From positions 1 to 62,288 of the forward strand of contig NZ_FNQY01000024.1 in the NCBI RefSeq assembly GCF_900107765.1: a stretch of 62,288 bases of DNA, in the 5' to 3' direction. This DNA is from Arachidicoccus rhizosphaerae (GTDB taxonomy: Bacteria; Bacteroidota; Bacteroidia; Chitinophagales; Chitinophagaceae). Under the pieces are notes generated by a model that saw only the letters and a program-made list of their open reading frames with translations, was not told where the DNA came from and made no database searches. Position numbers and translations under genes: made by a program. This document shows, piece by piece, positions 1 through 7,565 of the stretch. Position 1 is the first letter of the stretch. Every line of letters starts with the position of its first letter.

Positions 1-884
1 AAAGAGCTTCAGGAAGACCTTGGGTTAGATCAGTATGATTAGGGGGCGAGGTTTTATGATGCTCAGATTGGCAGATGGCATGTAGCGGATCCGCTATCGG
101 GGGAAGGCAGAAGGCTTTCTCCATATAACTATGGAGCAGATAATCCACTTCGGTTTATAGACCAGGATGGGATGCAGAGTGTAGCCTTCCAGGGAGCGGA
201 TGCTGTTGAGGTTTTTAAACAATGGCAGCAGATGGGAAAATCTGAAGGGGGCGGGACGATAAAACTGATGGAGATCAAGATCAAGACGGGGATGATGATA
301 AAAAGAAGAAAAAATATCCGCCTCCTCAATATACAATATCGGAATACCATCCTGGCTTTTGGGAACAACTGAGGGACAAAAATAATATTGTTTCAAATTT
401 TTTGTACTCTATGTTCGATGATGTCTATGTCGCAGCCCAAACTTTTCGAAATAGGGATGAAAAGCAGCATTTGGGTAGCGGCTGGGTAACCCCTAATGAT
501 GCTGTTGCAGGAATCGCAGGAACAGCTCTAATGTTTTTGCCTTTCGGGCCGGAGGCTGCTAAAGGAGAACGAGTTGTCAAGGTAGGGGTGGTTACTGCTG
601 AGGACGCTGCTAAGGGGGGATTTTCTGTAAACCCTAGCAAATTTGATTACTTCTTTGGGCGTGTTGTAAGTGGCTCAGAACACAACATTGCTAGGTCAGC
701 ACAAAATTTAAAAGACTTAACAACTCTTGGGATTAAAAGTGAAAGTCAGTTAATGAATGTCTTTGGACAAGCTCTGGAAAGTGGAACAGTTATATCAACT
801 AAGACTAGTCAATATGGAACAACTGTTATGAGAAGTATTAATATTGGAAATCGGGGAAGTATTAATGTCGGCTTCTTTTACTAA
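1..884 (+). pseudogene. Rhs core end with C-terminal toxin tip, broken
   Basis: This is the tail of an Rhs-family polymorphic toxin that starts before the window. Frame 1 carries the Rhs core signature ([12 protein letters not shown], then [19 protein letters not shown]), but a TAG at 40-42 interrupts it where the family has Tyr. A second lesion lies in the G-rich stretch at about 247-258, where the reading shifts by one base from frame 1 to frame 3. Frame 3 then continues as a lysine/proline-rich linker (about 291-390) and a tip of about 160 residues ending at 884. The tip has a pre-toxin part (GWVTPNDAVAGIAGTAL), an AAKGG junction and an unassigned toxin domain with FFGRVVSGSEHNIARSAQNL. 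ATG 402 would express only the tip and is probably not a real start. The toxin activity is not recognised. The Rhs assignment is firm; the broken state is read directly from the sequence. Confidence 0.85.
606..620 (+). repeat. Toxin-cassette seam, copy 1
   Basis: A 15-base stretch encoding the AAKGG junction at the border between pre-toxin and toxin domain. It matches 14 of 15 bases at 1410-1424, ahead of a different toxin tip. This is the kind of short homology over which Rhs tips are exchanged. Confidence 0.6.
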
Positions 885-946
885 GGCGGAAATATGAGTG
901 CTACACCTTCTGTTTCAACAATGATCCCTAAAATTTTTAAATAAAA

Positions 947-1402
947 ATGGAGATAAGTATAAATGAAATATCAGAATCGGAGTTCAAAAAACTAGAGATT
1001 CCCGTCTTATTTGAGGATGAATCGATAGATAGAATCTTTGGAGTTATATCAGATGGCAAAAATGAATACAAACTAGGATGGCAAAGTGAAAATATTAAAC
1101 CAGTAGTAAAGTGGATAAACACAATACTTTGTTCAATAGGTGTAGATCTAGTATTTGTAATATTTGAATTTAATACAGGTAGAATATTATATAAGCTTTC
1201 TTTGGATTACTATTTTTACGACACTAGAATATATAATGGAGCTATCTATGTAATTACTCAACTTGAAATCATTAAAATTAGCATTACGGATTTAACAATA
1301 GCAGAAACATATTCTTTGCCTGATTACTTTGAAAGTATTGAATTTAAACAAGGAATTCTAATAGTCAGATGTATAGGGAATGAGGTCGTAAATATAGAAT
1401 GA
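947..1402 (+). CDS. Putative immunity protein for the upstream toxin tip
   Basis: This 151-residue, AT-rich ORF lies 62 bases after the end of the first toxin tip. It has no signal peptide or membrane segment. The sequence is acidic and rich in Ile, Glu and Tyr, with alternating beta-strand-like segments (KLSLDYYFYDTRIYNGAIYV, then ITDLTIAETYSLPDYFESI) that resemble WD/PQQ-like blades, but no family is recognised. The immunity role is inferred only from position: in polymorphic toxin loci the gene directly after the toxin normally neutralises it. The frame is intact although the toxin is broken, as expected for orphan immunity genes, which can be retained to protect against sibling cells. Confidence 0.6.
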   Translation: MEISINEISESEFKKLEIPVLFEDESIDRIFGVISDGKNEYKLGWQSENIKPVVKWINTILCSIGVDLVFVIFEFNTGRILYKLSLDYYFYDTRIYNGAIYVITQLEIIKISITDLTIAETYSLPDYFESIEFKQGILIVRCIGNEVVNIE

Positions 1403-1403
1403 A

Positions 1404-1696
1404 CACAAAGCCGCTAAGGGGGGAAAAGAATTATTTAAGTTCACAGATACAGCCGCTAAGAATATGAATATGAAGCAGGGCGTATGATACCTATTCAGAC
1501 TTTAGATGACATAATAAAAGCCCCAATGTCAGTAGTTAAAGACCCTCAGCGTAAAAAGGCACTAATGCATTATTCACAAATGTGGAAGAATGGCAAGCTA
1601 TACAATGTAGAAGTGTTATACGACAAAGGAGCTAATACAATAATGCACTTTAAATATACCAAAAAGCCATTAGGTTCTTTACCTGCAATAAAGTGA
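1404..1696 (+). pseudogene. Second toxin-tip remnant, frameshifted
   Basis: Frame 3 from 1404 reads HKAAKGGKELFKFTDTAAKN. Around 1460-1480, inside a GAATAT tandem repeat, the frame shifts, and frame 2 continues from EAGR into IPIQTLDDIIKAPMSVVKDPQ and ALMHYSQMWKNGKLYNVEVLYDK, stopping at 1696. An ATG at 1484 could start a 70-residue product, but the domain clearly begins earlier. The fold is not named. The same pattern (P-x-Q-x-L, DPQ, AL-x-H, LYDK/LYSK-x-x-N-x-I-x-HF) recurs in the third remnant at 2732-3061, so the two are paralogues. The lesion looks like replication slippage in the hexamer repeat. Confidence 0.8.
1410..1424 (+). repeat. Toxin-cassette seam, copy 2
   Basis: Near-identical to 606-620 (one mismatch). 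It encodes AAKGG at the junction ahead of an unrelated toxin domain, which suggests that tips were exchanged across this sequence. Confidence 0.6.
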
Positions 1697-1705
1697 TAGT
1701 AAGTT

Positions 1706-2005
1706 ATGTTTGAAAAAAATGATAAAAGAAGGTTGTATTGGCTTATTGACCAATATTTTTCGAAACAAATAAATGGTTGGACATTTTGTAATGAATATTA
1801 CTACTCTTATAGTTTAGAGATTAAAAGCGATGATTTAACAGATATAGAACAGTCTGCATTTTCTGAATTGGATAAAATAAGCAGTAGATATACTGATGTT
1901 GAAGAAGATTTAATTAAATATCCAGGCACTTATTACAATGAAGAACAACTAAAACAAAAGATACTCGAAACCAAAGAGAAGTTACAAGAGCAAAGGAGAG
2001 TATGA
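1706..2005 (+). CDS. Putative small immunity protein
   Basis: A 99-residue acidic protein that starts 9 bases after the second toxin remnant. It begins MFEKNDKRRLYWLIDQYF and ends in a charged helix (EEQLKQKILETKEKLQEQRR). A truncated relative starting MYNKIDKRKLYWLI lies at 3067, directly after the paralogous third toxin remnant, so toxin and partner appear to have been duplicated as a pair. No signal peptide or membrane segment is visible, so a cytoplasmic antitoxin-like protein is likely. Its immunity role rests on this repeated toxin-immunity order, not on a recognised domain. Confidence 0.7.
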   Translation: MFEKNDKRRLYWLIDQYFSKQINGWTFCNEYYYSYSLEIKSDDLTDIEQSAFSELDKISSRYTDVEEDLIKYPGTYYNEEQLKQKILETKEKLQEQRRV

Positions 2006-2051
2006 AATAGATTGTGTAAACAGGTTTAAATAAAGATCTTATAGCCGACAT

Positions 2052-2067
2052 CTATCTTCAAAGATAG
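2052..2067. terminator. Short hairpin after immunity gene
   Basis: CTATCTT and AAGATAG form a 7-bp stem with a 2-base loop. There is no clear T-run, so this is at most a weak terminator for the 1706-2005 transcript. Confidence 0.3.
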
Positions 2068-2069
2068 TC

Positions 2070-2217
2070 AAAAATGGGAGTGTAAATCTAAGTGTGTCAG
2101 GGGTGGGTTCCTTCTGAGGGTAGTTTTGGTATTGGCCGCCAGCGGGTGACCAATACCAAAACTACCCTCAGAATTGCTTAAAACATTTTTACCTCGTCAA
2201 ACATCACTCCCATTTTT
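2070..2217. repeat. Nested palindromic element
   Basis: The core is a perfect 24-bp inverted repeat, 2112-2135 against 2150-2173, with a 14-base loop. Around it lies a second perfect 13-bp inverted repeat, AAAAATGGGAGTG at 2070-2082 against CACTCCCATTTTT at 2205-2217. The whole unit is about 148 bases and contains no gene. No T-run follows the core, so it is not an ordinary terminator. It could be a MITE-like or REP-like element, or a recombination site in the toxin array. Confidence 0.75.
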
Positions 2218-2312
2218 TAGTTGTTCAAATTTATCTCTTTCGAGTTGCAGCAGACCGCCGTAGAGTTCGATGACTTTGTGGGGAGTGGTAATGAAATATA
2301 ACCAGCGATGCC
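2218..2312. other. Non-coding stretch in the toxin graveyard
   Basis: Together with the palindrome this fills the gap between the immunity gene at 2005 and the Rhs fragment at 2313. No ORF, RNA signature or promoter was recognised here. Confidence 0.4.
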
Positions 2313-2453
2313 AATAAAAATATTTCCGGGATTGCCTACAATTATCTAAATTTACCTGAGCGTATTACGGTAACGGGTAACGGTACTGTTAGTTACATTT
2401 ACGACGCATCTGGTAATAAGTTGCAGAAGAAAAACGTAGATAATTATGCATAA
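2313..2453 (+). pseudogene. Rhs YD-repeat fragment
   Basis: Frame 3 reads NKNISGIAYNYLNLPERITV followed by YIYDASGNKLQKK and a stop at 2451-2453. This is the classic Rhs/YD repeat pattern (Y-N-Y-L-N-L-P, Y-x-Y-D-A-x-G-N-K-L). Only about one and a half repeats remain, with no start codon. It shows that a second Rhs backbone, or a recombined copy of the first, once lay here. Confidence 0.8.
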
Positions 2454-2731
2454 CATGAGTTATTCTTTTTTTTTTGCAACGATGATTAAAATGCTAACAA
2501 TTATTATACTGGTCTCATGGAGCGTAAAGCTTATACTTCATTTTCATTTAGATTTTAAAAGCAGCCGAATAAAAGGGCTCGCCCCAGCGGGTATGCTGCC
2601 TTTTTTATTATTTTTTACCATACTTTCAACCTTTAGCTGACAAATATTCAAATGAGGCAAAAATCTGCAATATATTTTATTTAATTGCTGTTGCAAGCAC
2701 AATATTTTTTTTAATTATTAGAGGTTATTGA
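2446..2731 (+). pseudogene. Small membrane protein, frameshifted
   Basis: The first part, from ATG 2446, has two hydrophobic segments (about residues 10-32 and 46-62) and meets a stop at 2638-2640. From about 2640 another frame continues as DKYSNEAKICNIFYLIAVAS and ends IIRGY at 2731, adding a third membrane segment. The two pieces make a plausible protein of about 95 residues with three membrane helices, split by a +1 frameshift. It lies between Rhs fragments and could be a membrane immunity protein. No family is recognised. Confidence 0.5.
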
Positions 2732-3061
2732 TATGGCTGGGGAATACCTAAGGATGCAGTAACTGTACTAGCAGGCATTACATTAGAACAGGTCGTCAAA
2801 AAGGGACTGTTGCTACTGAAGGGGGAAATGAATTATTCAATTTCGGAAAAGCATCAGCAAAGCATATAACAGAGTAAGAAAGGTTGTTCCTTTTCAAATT
2901 TTAGAACAGGCAATTAAAGGTTCAAAAGGAGTTGCTATTCCTCAAGGTTCACGAGCTTTAGTGCATAGCTTAGAAATGATAAAGCCTATAAATTAGATTT
3001 GCTCTACAGTAAGGGGACTAATTCAATTTGGCATTTTCATTATAGTCAAATAAAACCGTAG
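2732..3061 (+). pseudogene. Third toxin-tip remnant, multiply frameshifted
   Basis: The pieces lie in successive frames: YGWGIPKDAVTVLAGITLEQ (frame 2), GTVATEGGNELFNFGKASAK (frame 1, stop near 2875), VVPFQILEQAIKGSKGVAIP with SRALVHSLEMI (another shift, stop near 2994), and KAYKLDLLYSKGTNSIWHF ending at 3061. Placed end to end they match the second toxin tip at 1404-1696. The opening GWGIPKDAV resembles the pre-toxin GWVTPNDAV of the first tip. At least three frameshifts make it clearly dead. Confidence 0.8.
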
Positions 3062-3066
3062 CGAAA

Positions 3067-3249
3067 ATGTACAATAAGATCGATAAACGAAAATTATATT
3101 GGCTTATATATTCTCCCAATAGAATCTACTGTTATAACAATTATCCGACGCTGGCATTTATAGAAACATTGAAATTAGAAAAGGTTCAGTATTCAGAACA
3201 CCGTTCGTTGCATAAACGAGGCCGCTTCGCAAAGTCTGCCGGAAAATAA
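3067..3249 (+). pseudogene. Truncated immunity gene copy
   Basis: It opens MYNKIDKRKLYWLI, closely like the first 14 residues of the immunity protein at 1706 (MFEKNDKRRLYWLI), and sits 5 bases after the third toxin remnant. Similarity then stops and the rest, ending RGRFAKSAGK, looks like unrelated sequence. It is therefore probably a 5-prime fragment fused to random sequence and is unlikely to be functional. Confidence 0.6.
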
Positions 3250-3288
3250 TTGTTAGTAAATCCGTGAAGAGAACATGGAGGCTCTACC

Positions 3289-3828
3289 CTACCCCAGCTG
3301 ATAGATCTCTTTTAAGTTCCGGCCCAGACCGTCATAGTCCAATCCATATCCCACTACAAATTTATTGGGGATAGAAAAGCATAGGTAATTAATATCAATC
3401 GGGTGTGTTTTTGCTTCCGGCTTGGTCAGCAAGGCGGCTAGTTTGATTGACGCAGGACCTTGGTGTTCTAATTGTGGCAGAAAACTGCTAAGTGTTTTGC
3501 CGGTGTCTACAATATCCTCAATAATGACTACGTGGCGGCCATTGATGTCTGCATCCAGACCGATGGCGGTCAGGACTTTTCCGGTTGATTTGGTGCCGGA
3601 GTAAGAGGCCAGTTTAATGAAAGAAATCTCGGCCTCAATCGTCAGTTCCTTAAACAGATCGCTGGCAAACATAAAGGCGCCATTCAGGATGGCAATAAAC
3701 AGTGGCTTTTTATCTGCATAGTCCCGGGAGATGATGGTGGCCATTTCCTTTATTTTCTCCTTAATTTCTGTCTCAGATAAGTAAGGAACAAAGTTTTTTC
3801 CGTGGATTTGTACTGATTGGTCTGCCAT
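3289..3828 (-). CDS. hpt: Hypoxanthine phosphoribosyltransferase
   Basis: Purine salvage enzyme that transfers phosphoribose from PRPP to hypoxanthine (often also guanine), giving IMP (or GMP) in the cytoplasm. The 179-residue length is normal for the type I family. The PRPP-binding loop VVIIEDIVDTGKT is at about residues 100-112, with its Glu-Asp pair and GKT end. The flexible-loop Ser-Tyr is in KLASYSGT (about 72-79), and the C-terminal purine pocket reads KFVVGYGLDYDGLGRN (about 156-171). It appears to be a single-gene unit, separated by about 160 bases from the gene upstream. It complements the purine nucleoside phosphorylase at 54852, which releases the bases it re-uses. Confidence 0.95.
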   Translation of the reverse strand: MADQSVQIHGKNFVPYLSETEIKEKIKEMATIISRDYADKKPLFIAILNGAFMFASDLFKELTIEAEISFIKLASYSGTKSTGKVLTAIGLDADINGRHVVIIEDIVDTGKTLSSFLPQLEHQGPASIKLAALLTKPEAKTHPIDINYLCFSIPNKFVVGYGLDYDGLGRNLKEIYQLG

Positions 3829-3994
3829 ATGCTTATTTAAGGAATTGAAAGGATGTATTGTACTTTATTAAATAATGTAATAAATTGAACTAAGCCTGTA
3901 AATCTTCTTTGGATAATTTACGTGGAATAGATTAATTGGAAAAAGTTTTCTGGAATACCTTTTCTTTCGGATTACCGGGACTTTTTGAGTCTTT

Positions 3995-5137
3995 TTATTT
4001 TGATAAGGTTTTAGGTGCCTCGTTGCTTTTTTCCCTTAAATAGACCTTTTGACCTGCGGCGAGCGGGGTTTCCGCGGCTACTTTATTATAACCGACCAGG
4101 CTTTTTAACGCAACGCCCTGTTCAGCCGCAATTTCCTTGAGGGTCTGGCCATACTTACTGTTTACATATTCTTTCTCCCCTTTTTTAGGCCTTTTTTCCA
4201 GGTATATCAATTGCCCGGGTGAAACGACGGCTGTTGGGCCTAAGTCATTTAATGTAAGTAGTTTATGGAAGTTTATATTATTTTTTGAAGCGAGCGCCAT
4301 AAGAGACATTCCTTTAGGGGCGTATATTACCTTGGAATGATTGATGGAAAACGGAGCTACCGGGTAGCTGGGCCCCTGTACCATGGTCTGGGCTACCCGC
4401 ATGGCGGGTGCACTGGAGCGGTTGGTTGTTGCAAATGAGGTGTTGTCATTTAGGGCGGCCAGACTATTATTGTTACCCGGCTTCTGGTCTTCGTCTTGCT
4501 GGTTAGCTCTGTTACCAGTTGGAGAAGCGGGCCGGCCTTGTTGAGCCTGATTGTTATTGAAGGCTATTCTGCTGTTTTCATCCTGATAAGGCTGTTCCCC
4601 GTTTTTTAATTTGGTGATGGCTAGATCCGTATAGCTCTCCAGATTATACGTTTCAATGAGTTTAATCAGGTTTTGCGGGTAATCTCTTTCTGTGGCATAG
4701 CCATCTTTTTTAAGGCCATAAGCCCACGCTTTATAATCTGTTGGATTCAGTTCAAACAGATCCGTATAATAAGGCCGGTTTTTTAAAAAGTCAGAGTGAT
4801 CCTTATAGGAGTCCTCTACACTGTTATAGACCCTAAAGCACTCCCCTTTCTTGTCATCATCGTGGTAGGTTTTAGCACCAGTCCACTCGGTCTTGCATTT
4901 AATGCCAAAATGGTTATTGGAACTTTTAGCAAGCGTGCTTTGTCCACAGCCGGATTCCAGGATGCCTTGGGCCAGGGTAATGGAGGCAGGCACACCGGTT
5001 CGCATCATCTCAGAGACGGCCAGCGCCTGATATTGTTGTATATAGGCTTCTACCTGGGGGCTTCGGGTCTGCGCTTTTACGGCGTTAAAGGCCAGAGTGC
5101 CTAATGTCATTGAGAGTAGCAGGGCATACTTTCTCAT
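3995..5137 (-). CDS. LysM-containing N-acetylglucosaminidase
   Basis: A secreted peptidoglycan hydrolase of 380 residues. A signal peptide (MRKYALLLSMTLGTLAFNAVKAQ) is followed by a GH73-type glucosaminidase domain (about 30-175). The likely catalytic Glu is in TLAQGILESGCGQS, with the family motifs NNHFGIKCK, SYKDHSDFL and DGYATERDYPQNLI. A low-complexity Gln/Asn linker (about 190-240) leads to two LysM-type domains (about 265-310 and 325-370; PKGMSLMALASKNNI and KYGQTLKEIAAEQGVALKSLVGYNK) for cell-wall binding. A role in cell separation or wall remodelling is likely. The start lies 13 bases after the stop of the methyltransferase gene, so the two may be co-transcribed. Confidence 0.9.
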   Translation of the reverse strand: MRKYALLLSMTLGTLAFNAVKAQTRSPQVEAYIQQYQALAVSEMMRTGVPASITLAQGILESGCGQSTLAKSSNNHFGIKCKTEWTGAKTYHDDDKKGECFRVYNSVEDSYKDHSDFLKNRPYYTDLFELNPTDYKAWAYGLKKDGYATERDYPQNLIKLIETYNLESYTDLAITKLKNGEQPYQDENSRIAFNNNQAQQGRPASPTGNRANQQDEDQKPGNNNSLAALNDNTSFATTNRSSAPAMRVAQTMVQGPSYPVAPFSINHSKVIYAPKGMSLMALASKNNINFHKLLTLNDLGPTAVVSPGQLIYLEKRPKKGEKEYVNSKYGQTLKEIAAEQGVALKSLVGYNKVAAETPLAAGQKVYLREKSNEAPKTLSK

Positions 5138-5150
5138 GGTTGTATTTTGT

Positions 5151-5795
5151 TTAAGCTTCGACTTTTTTAATCATTAATAATCCGTCACGGATAGAGAGCA
5201 GTACTTGCTCGGTTCTGGGGTCCTTAGCTACGTGTTCATTAAATGCCTGAATAGCTTTGGCGCTTTTGCCTTTGACGGGTTCCTCAAATATCTGCCCGTG
5301 GAACAGGACATTGTCTGCCAGGATAATCCCGTTAGGATTTAATCTTGTCAGTACCAATTCATAATAATCAATATAACCGGTCTTATCGGCATCGATAAAA
5401 ACCAAGTCCCACTGGCAATCTAGTGTAGGAATAATCTCCAGGGCATTTCCCTGATGCAAATATATTTTATTTTTATAATTACTTTGGTCAAAATAAGACT
5501 GGGCCAGCTTGGCATCTGCTTCTCTTAGCTCTAAGGTATGTAGTTCACCATGCTCCTGCAGACCTTCTGCCAGACAAAGTGCACTGTAACCGGTAAAAGT
5601 GCCGATCTCCAGAATATATTTGGGCTTTTGCATTTGACTCAGAAAAGAAAGAACCCTGCCCTGAACATGACCGCTGAGCATATGAGGTTGGTCATGGCTG
5701 GCATAGGTATCCTGTTCTATTTGCTGTAATAATGCATCTGGATGGCTGGTCATCAGATCCGTAAACCCTTCCACTTTTGGGTCAATCAGGTCCAT
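5151..5795 (-). CDS. Class I SAM-dependent O-methyltransferase
   Basis: 214 residues, matching the CCoAOMT/YrrM-type family. The SAM-binding motif YILEIGTFTGYSALCLAEGL is at about 61-80, the metal- and substrate-binding region DLVFIDADKTGYIDYYELV at about 133-151, and NGIILADNVLFHGQI follows. The D-A-D and D-N pairs that bind the divalent metal are present, so a cation-dependent O-methyltransferase is expected. The substrate cannot be read from the sequence; bacterial relatives act on catechol-like compounds or on tRNA hydroxyuridine (TrmR). It ends 13 bases before the glucosaminidase start and is probably co-transcribed with it. Confidence 0.9.
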   Translation of the reverse strand: MDLIDPKVEGFTDLMTSHPDALLQQIEQDTYASHDQPHMLSGHVQGRVLSFLSQMQKPKYILEIGTFTGYSALCLAEGLQEHGELHTLELREADAKLAQSYFDQSNYKNKIYLHQGNALEIIPTLDCQWDLVFIDADKTGYIDYYELVLTRLNPNGIILADNVLFHGQIFEEPVKGKSAKAIQAFNEHVAKDPRTEQVLLSIRDGLLMIKKVEA

Positions 5796-5973
5796 GATAT
5801 CTGGATTTAAGTTGCTGATTAGTAAATGTTTGTCATAAACATCTACCTGTATTTTTACTTTGTACTATAATACATGGCATTTCTCTGAATCGGATATGCC
5901 ATTGAATTTACACAGGTAAAGGTACAATAATTCTATGGGAATCAGTTTTTTGTAGTACTTTTTTGAAGCTATT

Positions 5974-7470
5974 TTAAGCGGCGGGAATTTTATGGGTATC
6001 CATACCGGCTGACTCCCAGTCCTTGGTTTTGGAAGGAGTGGAAAACAGCCATAATCCCAGCCAGGTTAAAGCACCATTTATGACAATCAGCTCCAGTCCG
6101 ATTCTGAACTCCCCGAATAATTGCGCTTGGTTATAATCAATCAGCATGCAGATGATGGGAGCCGCAAAACAGATATATGGTACAAATTTGTCTTTCACTT
6201 TCCGCCTGGTGAAAATACCGAATGCAAACAGCCCCAGTAAAGGCCCATAGGTATAGGTGGCCATTTTCAGGATAATGCCGATCATGGAATTATCATTGAT
6301 CACTTTAAATACCAACACTAATATCAGAAAACTGAAAGCGACCCATAAATGCACTTTCTTACGGATAGACTGTTGTTTTTTTGTGTCCCATTTATCTTGA
6401 CGCTTCATGCCCATGATGTCAATGCAGATAGAGGAAGTCAGCGCTGTCATGGCCCCGTCTGCACTGGGAAACAGGGCAGATATCAGGGCTATTAAAAAGA
6501 TAATGCCAATGGAGGTCGGCATATGTTCCAGGGCAATGGTTGGGAACAGCAGATCGCCGGAGGCGGTCAGGTTTTCCCTTGCGCCATATAAATGGATGAG
6601 TCCGCCCATATATAGAAACAGGGTGATAACAATTAAAATGATGACAGAAAGCGTGACCATGTTTTTTTGCGAGTCTTTTAAATTGCTGACAGAAATACTT
6701 TTTTGCATCATCTCCTGATCGATGCCTGTCATCGTAATGGTAATAAAGGCCCCGGCCACTATTTGTTTGATAAAGTAATTTTTATCATTAAAATCCAGGC
6801 CAAATACCCTGGACAGGCCTTTTTCATGCATGGCCGTCAGACTGGCGCCTACACTCATGTCCATATGATAGAGCATATAAATACTGCAGATGATCAGTCC
6901 CGCCAGCATGCAGGTTGTCTGCAGGGTATCTGTCCAGACAATGGTTTTTACCCCGCCTTCATAGGTATACAAAATGATCATTACCAGAATGACTACGGTG
7001 GTCAGCCAAAACGGAACGCCTAATCTGTCTAAAATAATGGTTTGCAGGATGATGACGACTAAATAAAGCCTGGCGGTAGCCCCTACCCATCTGGAAACAA
7101 TGAAAAATAAAGATCCCGTCTTATAGGAAGCCATTCCCATCCTGGTTTGTAAGTAACCATAGATAGAGGTCAGTTTCAGGCGGTAATATAAAGGAAGTAG
7201 GATAAAGGCAATGGCTATATAGCCGATAGCGTAACCCAGGGTTATCTGCAGATAACCAAAACTGTCATGGCCTACAGCACCCGGAACGCTGACAAAGGTG
7301 ACCCCGCTTAAAGAGGTGCCAATCATTCCAAAGGCCACCAGCATCCAGTTACTGCTTCTGTTTCCGATGAAAAATGAGTCATTATTGCTGCCCTTGGAGG
7401 TCTTCCAGGAGACAAAAAGCAGTAAAAGAAAATAGGCGAAAACAATGGTCAGTAATAAAGATGCAGACAT
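5974..7470 (-). CDS. Sodium:solute symporter (SSS family)
   Basis: An inner-membrane transporter of 498 residues with about 13 hydrophobic segments, typical for the SSS family. Family features include the N-terminal SWKTSKGSNNDSFFIGNRSSNW with GMIGTSLSGVTFVSVPG (the sodium-binding TM1 region), GYLQTRMG, and the central DQEMMQKSISV and LFPSADGAMTALTSS motifs. The substrate could be a sugar, sialic acid, proline or another solute and cannot be assigned here. It is transcribed alone. A TATATTTG box (TAnnTTTG) lies about 35 bases upstream of the start. Confidence 0.9.
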   Translation of the reverse strand: MSASLLLTIVFAYFLLLLFVSWKTSKGSNNDSFFIGNRSSNWMLVAFGMIGTSLSGVTFVSVPGAVGHDSFGYLQITLGYAIGYIAIAFILLPLYYRLKLTSIYGYLQTRMGMASYKTGSLFFIVSRWVGATARLYLVVIILQTIILDRLGVPFWLTTVVILVMIILYTYEGGVKTIVWTDTLQTTCMLAGLIICSIYMLYHMDMSVGASLTAMHEKGLSRVFGLDFNDKNYFIKQIVAGAFITITMTGIDQEMMQKSISVSNLKDSQKNMVTLSVIILIVITLFLYMGGLIHLYGARENLTASGDLLFPTIALEHMPTSIGIIFLIALISALFPSADGAMTALTSSICIDIMGMKRQDKWDTKKQQSIRKKVHLWVAFSFLILVLVFKVINDNSMIGIILKMATYTYGPLLGLFAFGIFTRRKVKDKFVPYICFAAPIICMLIDYNQAQLFGEFRIGLELIVINGALTWLGLWLFSTPSKTKDWESAGMDTHKIPAA

Positions 7471-7504
7471 AGCTTTATATATTGAATAATATCATTTAAT
7501 GTAA

Positions 7505-7512
7505 CAAATATA
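7505..7512 (-). promoter_or_regulatory. -7 box for the symporter gene
   Basis: TATATTTG on the minus strand fits the Bacteroidota TAnnTTTG element, 34 bases before the start codon at 7470. No clear -33 TTTG was found. Confidence 0.4.
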
Positions 7513-7553
7513 GCTTTCTCTATTTAAAATCGGGATAGTATGGGGGATTGATT

Positions 7554-7561
7554 TAATTTTG
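7554..7561 (+). promoter_or_regulatory. -7 box directly before elaA
   Basis: TAATTTTG fits TAnnTTTG and ends only 4 bases before ATG 7566. Transcription would start at or next to the ATG, which implies a leaderless message or a box used for something else. Confidence 0.45.
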
Positions 7562-7565
7562 CGGT

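Noticed and set aside
402-884. A free-standing gene starting at ATG 402
   Set aside because: The frame extends upstream through a lysine/proline-rich linker into the Rhs tail, so this is the broken toxin tip and not a gene of its own.
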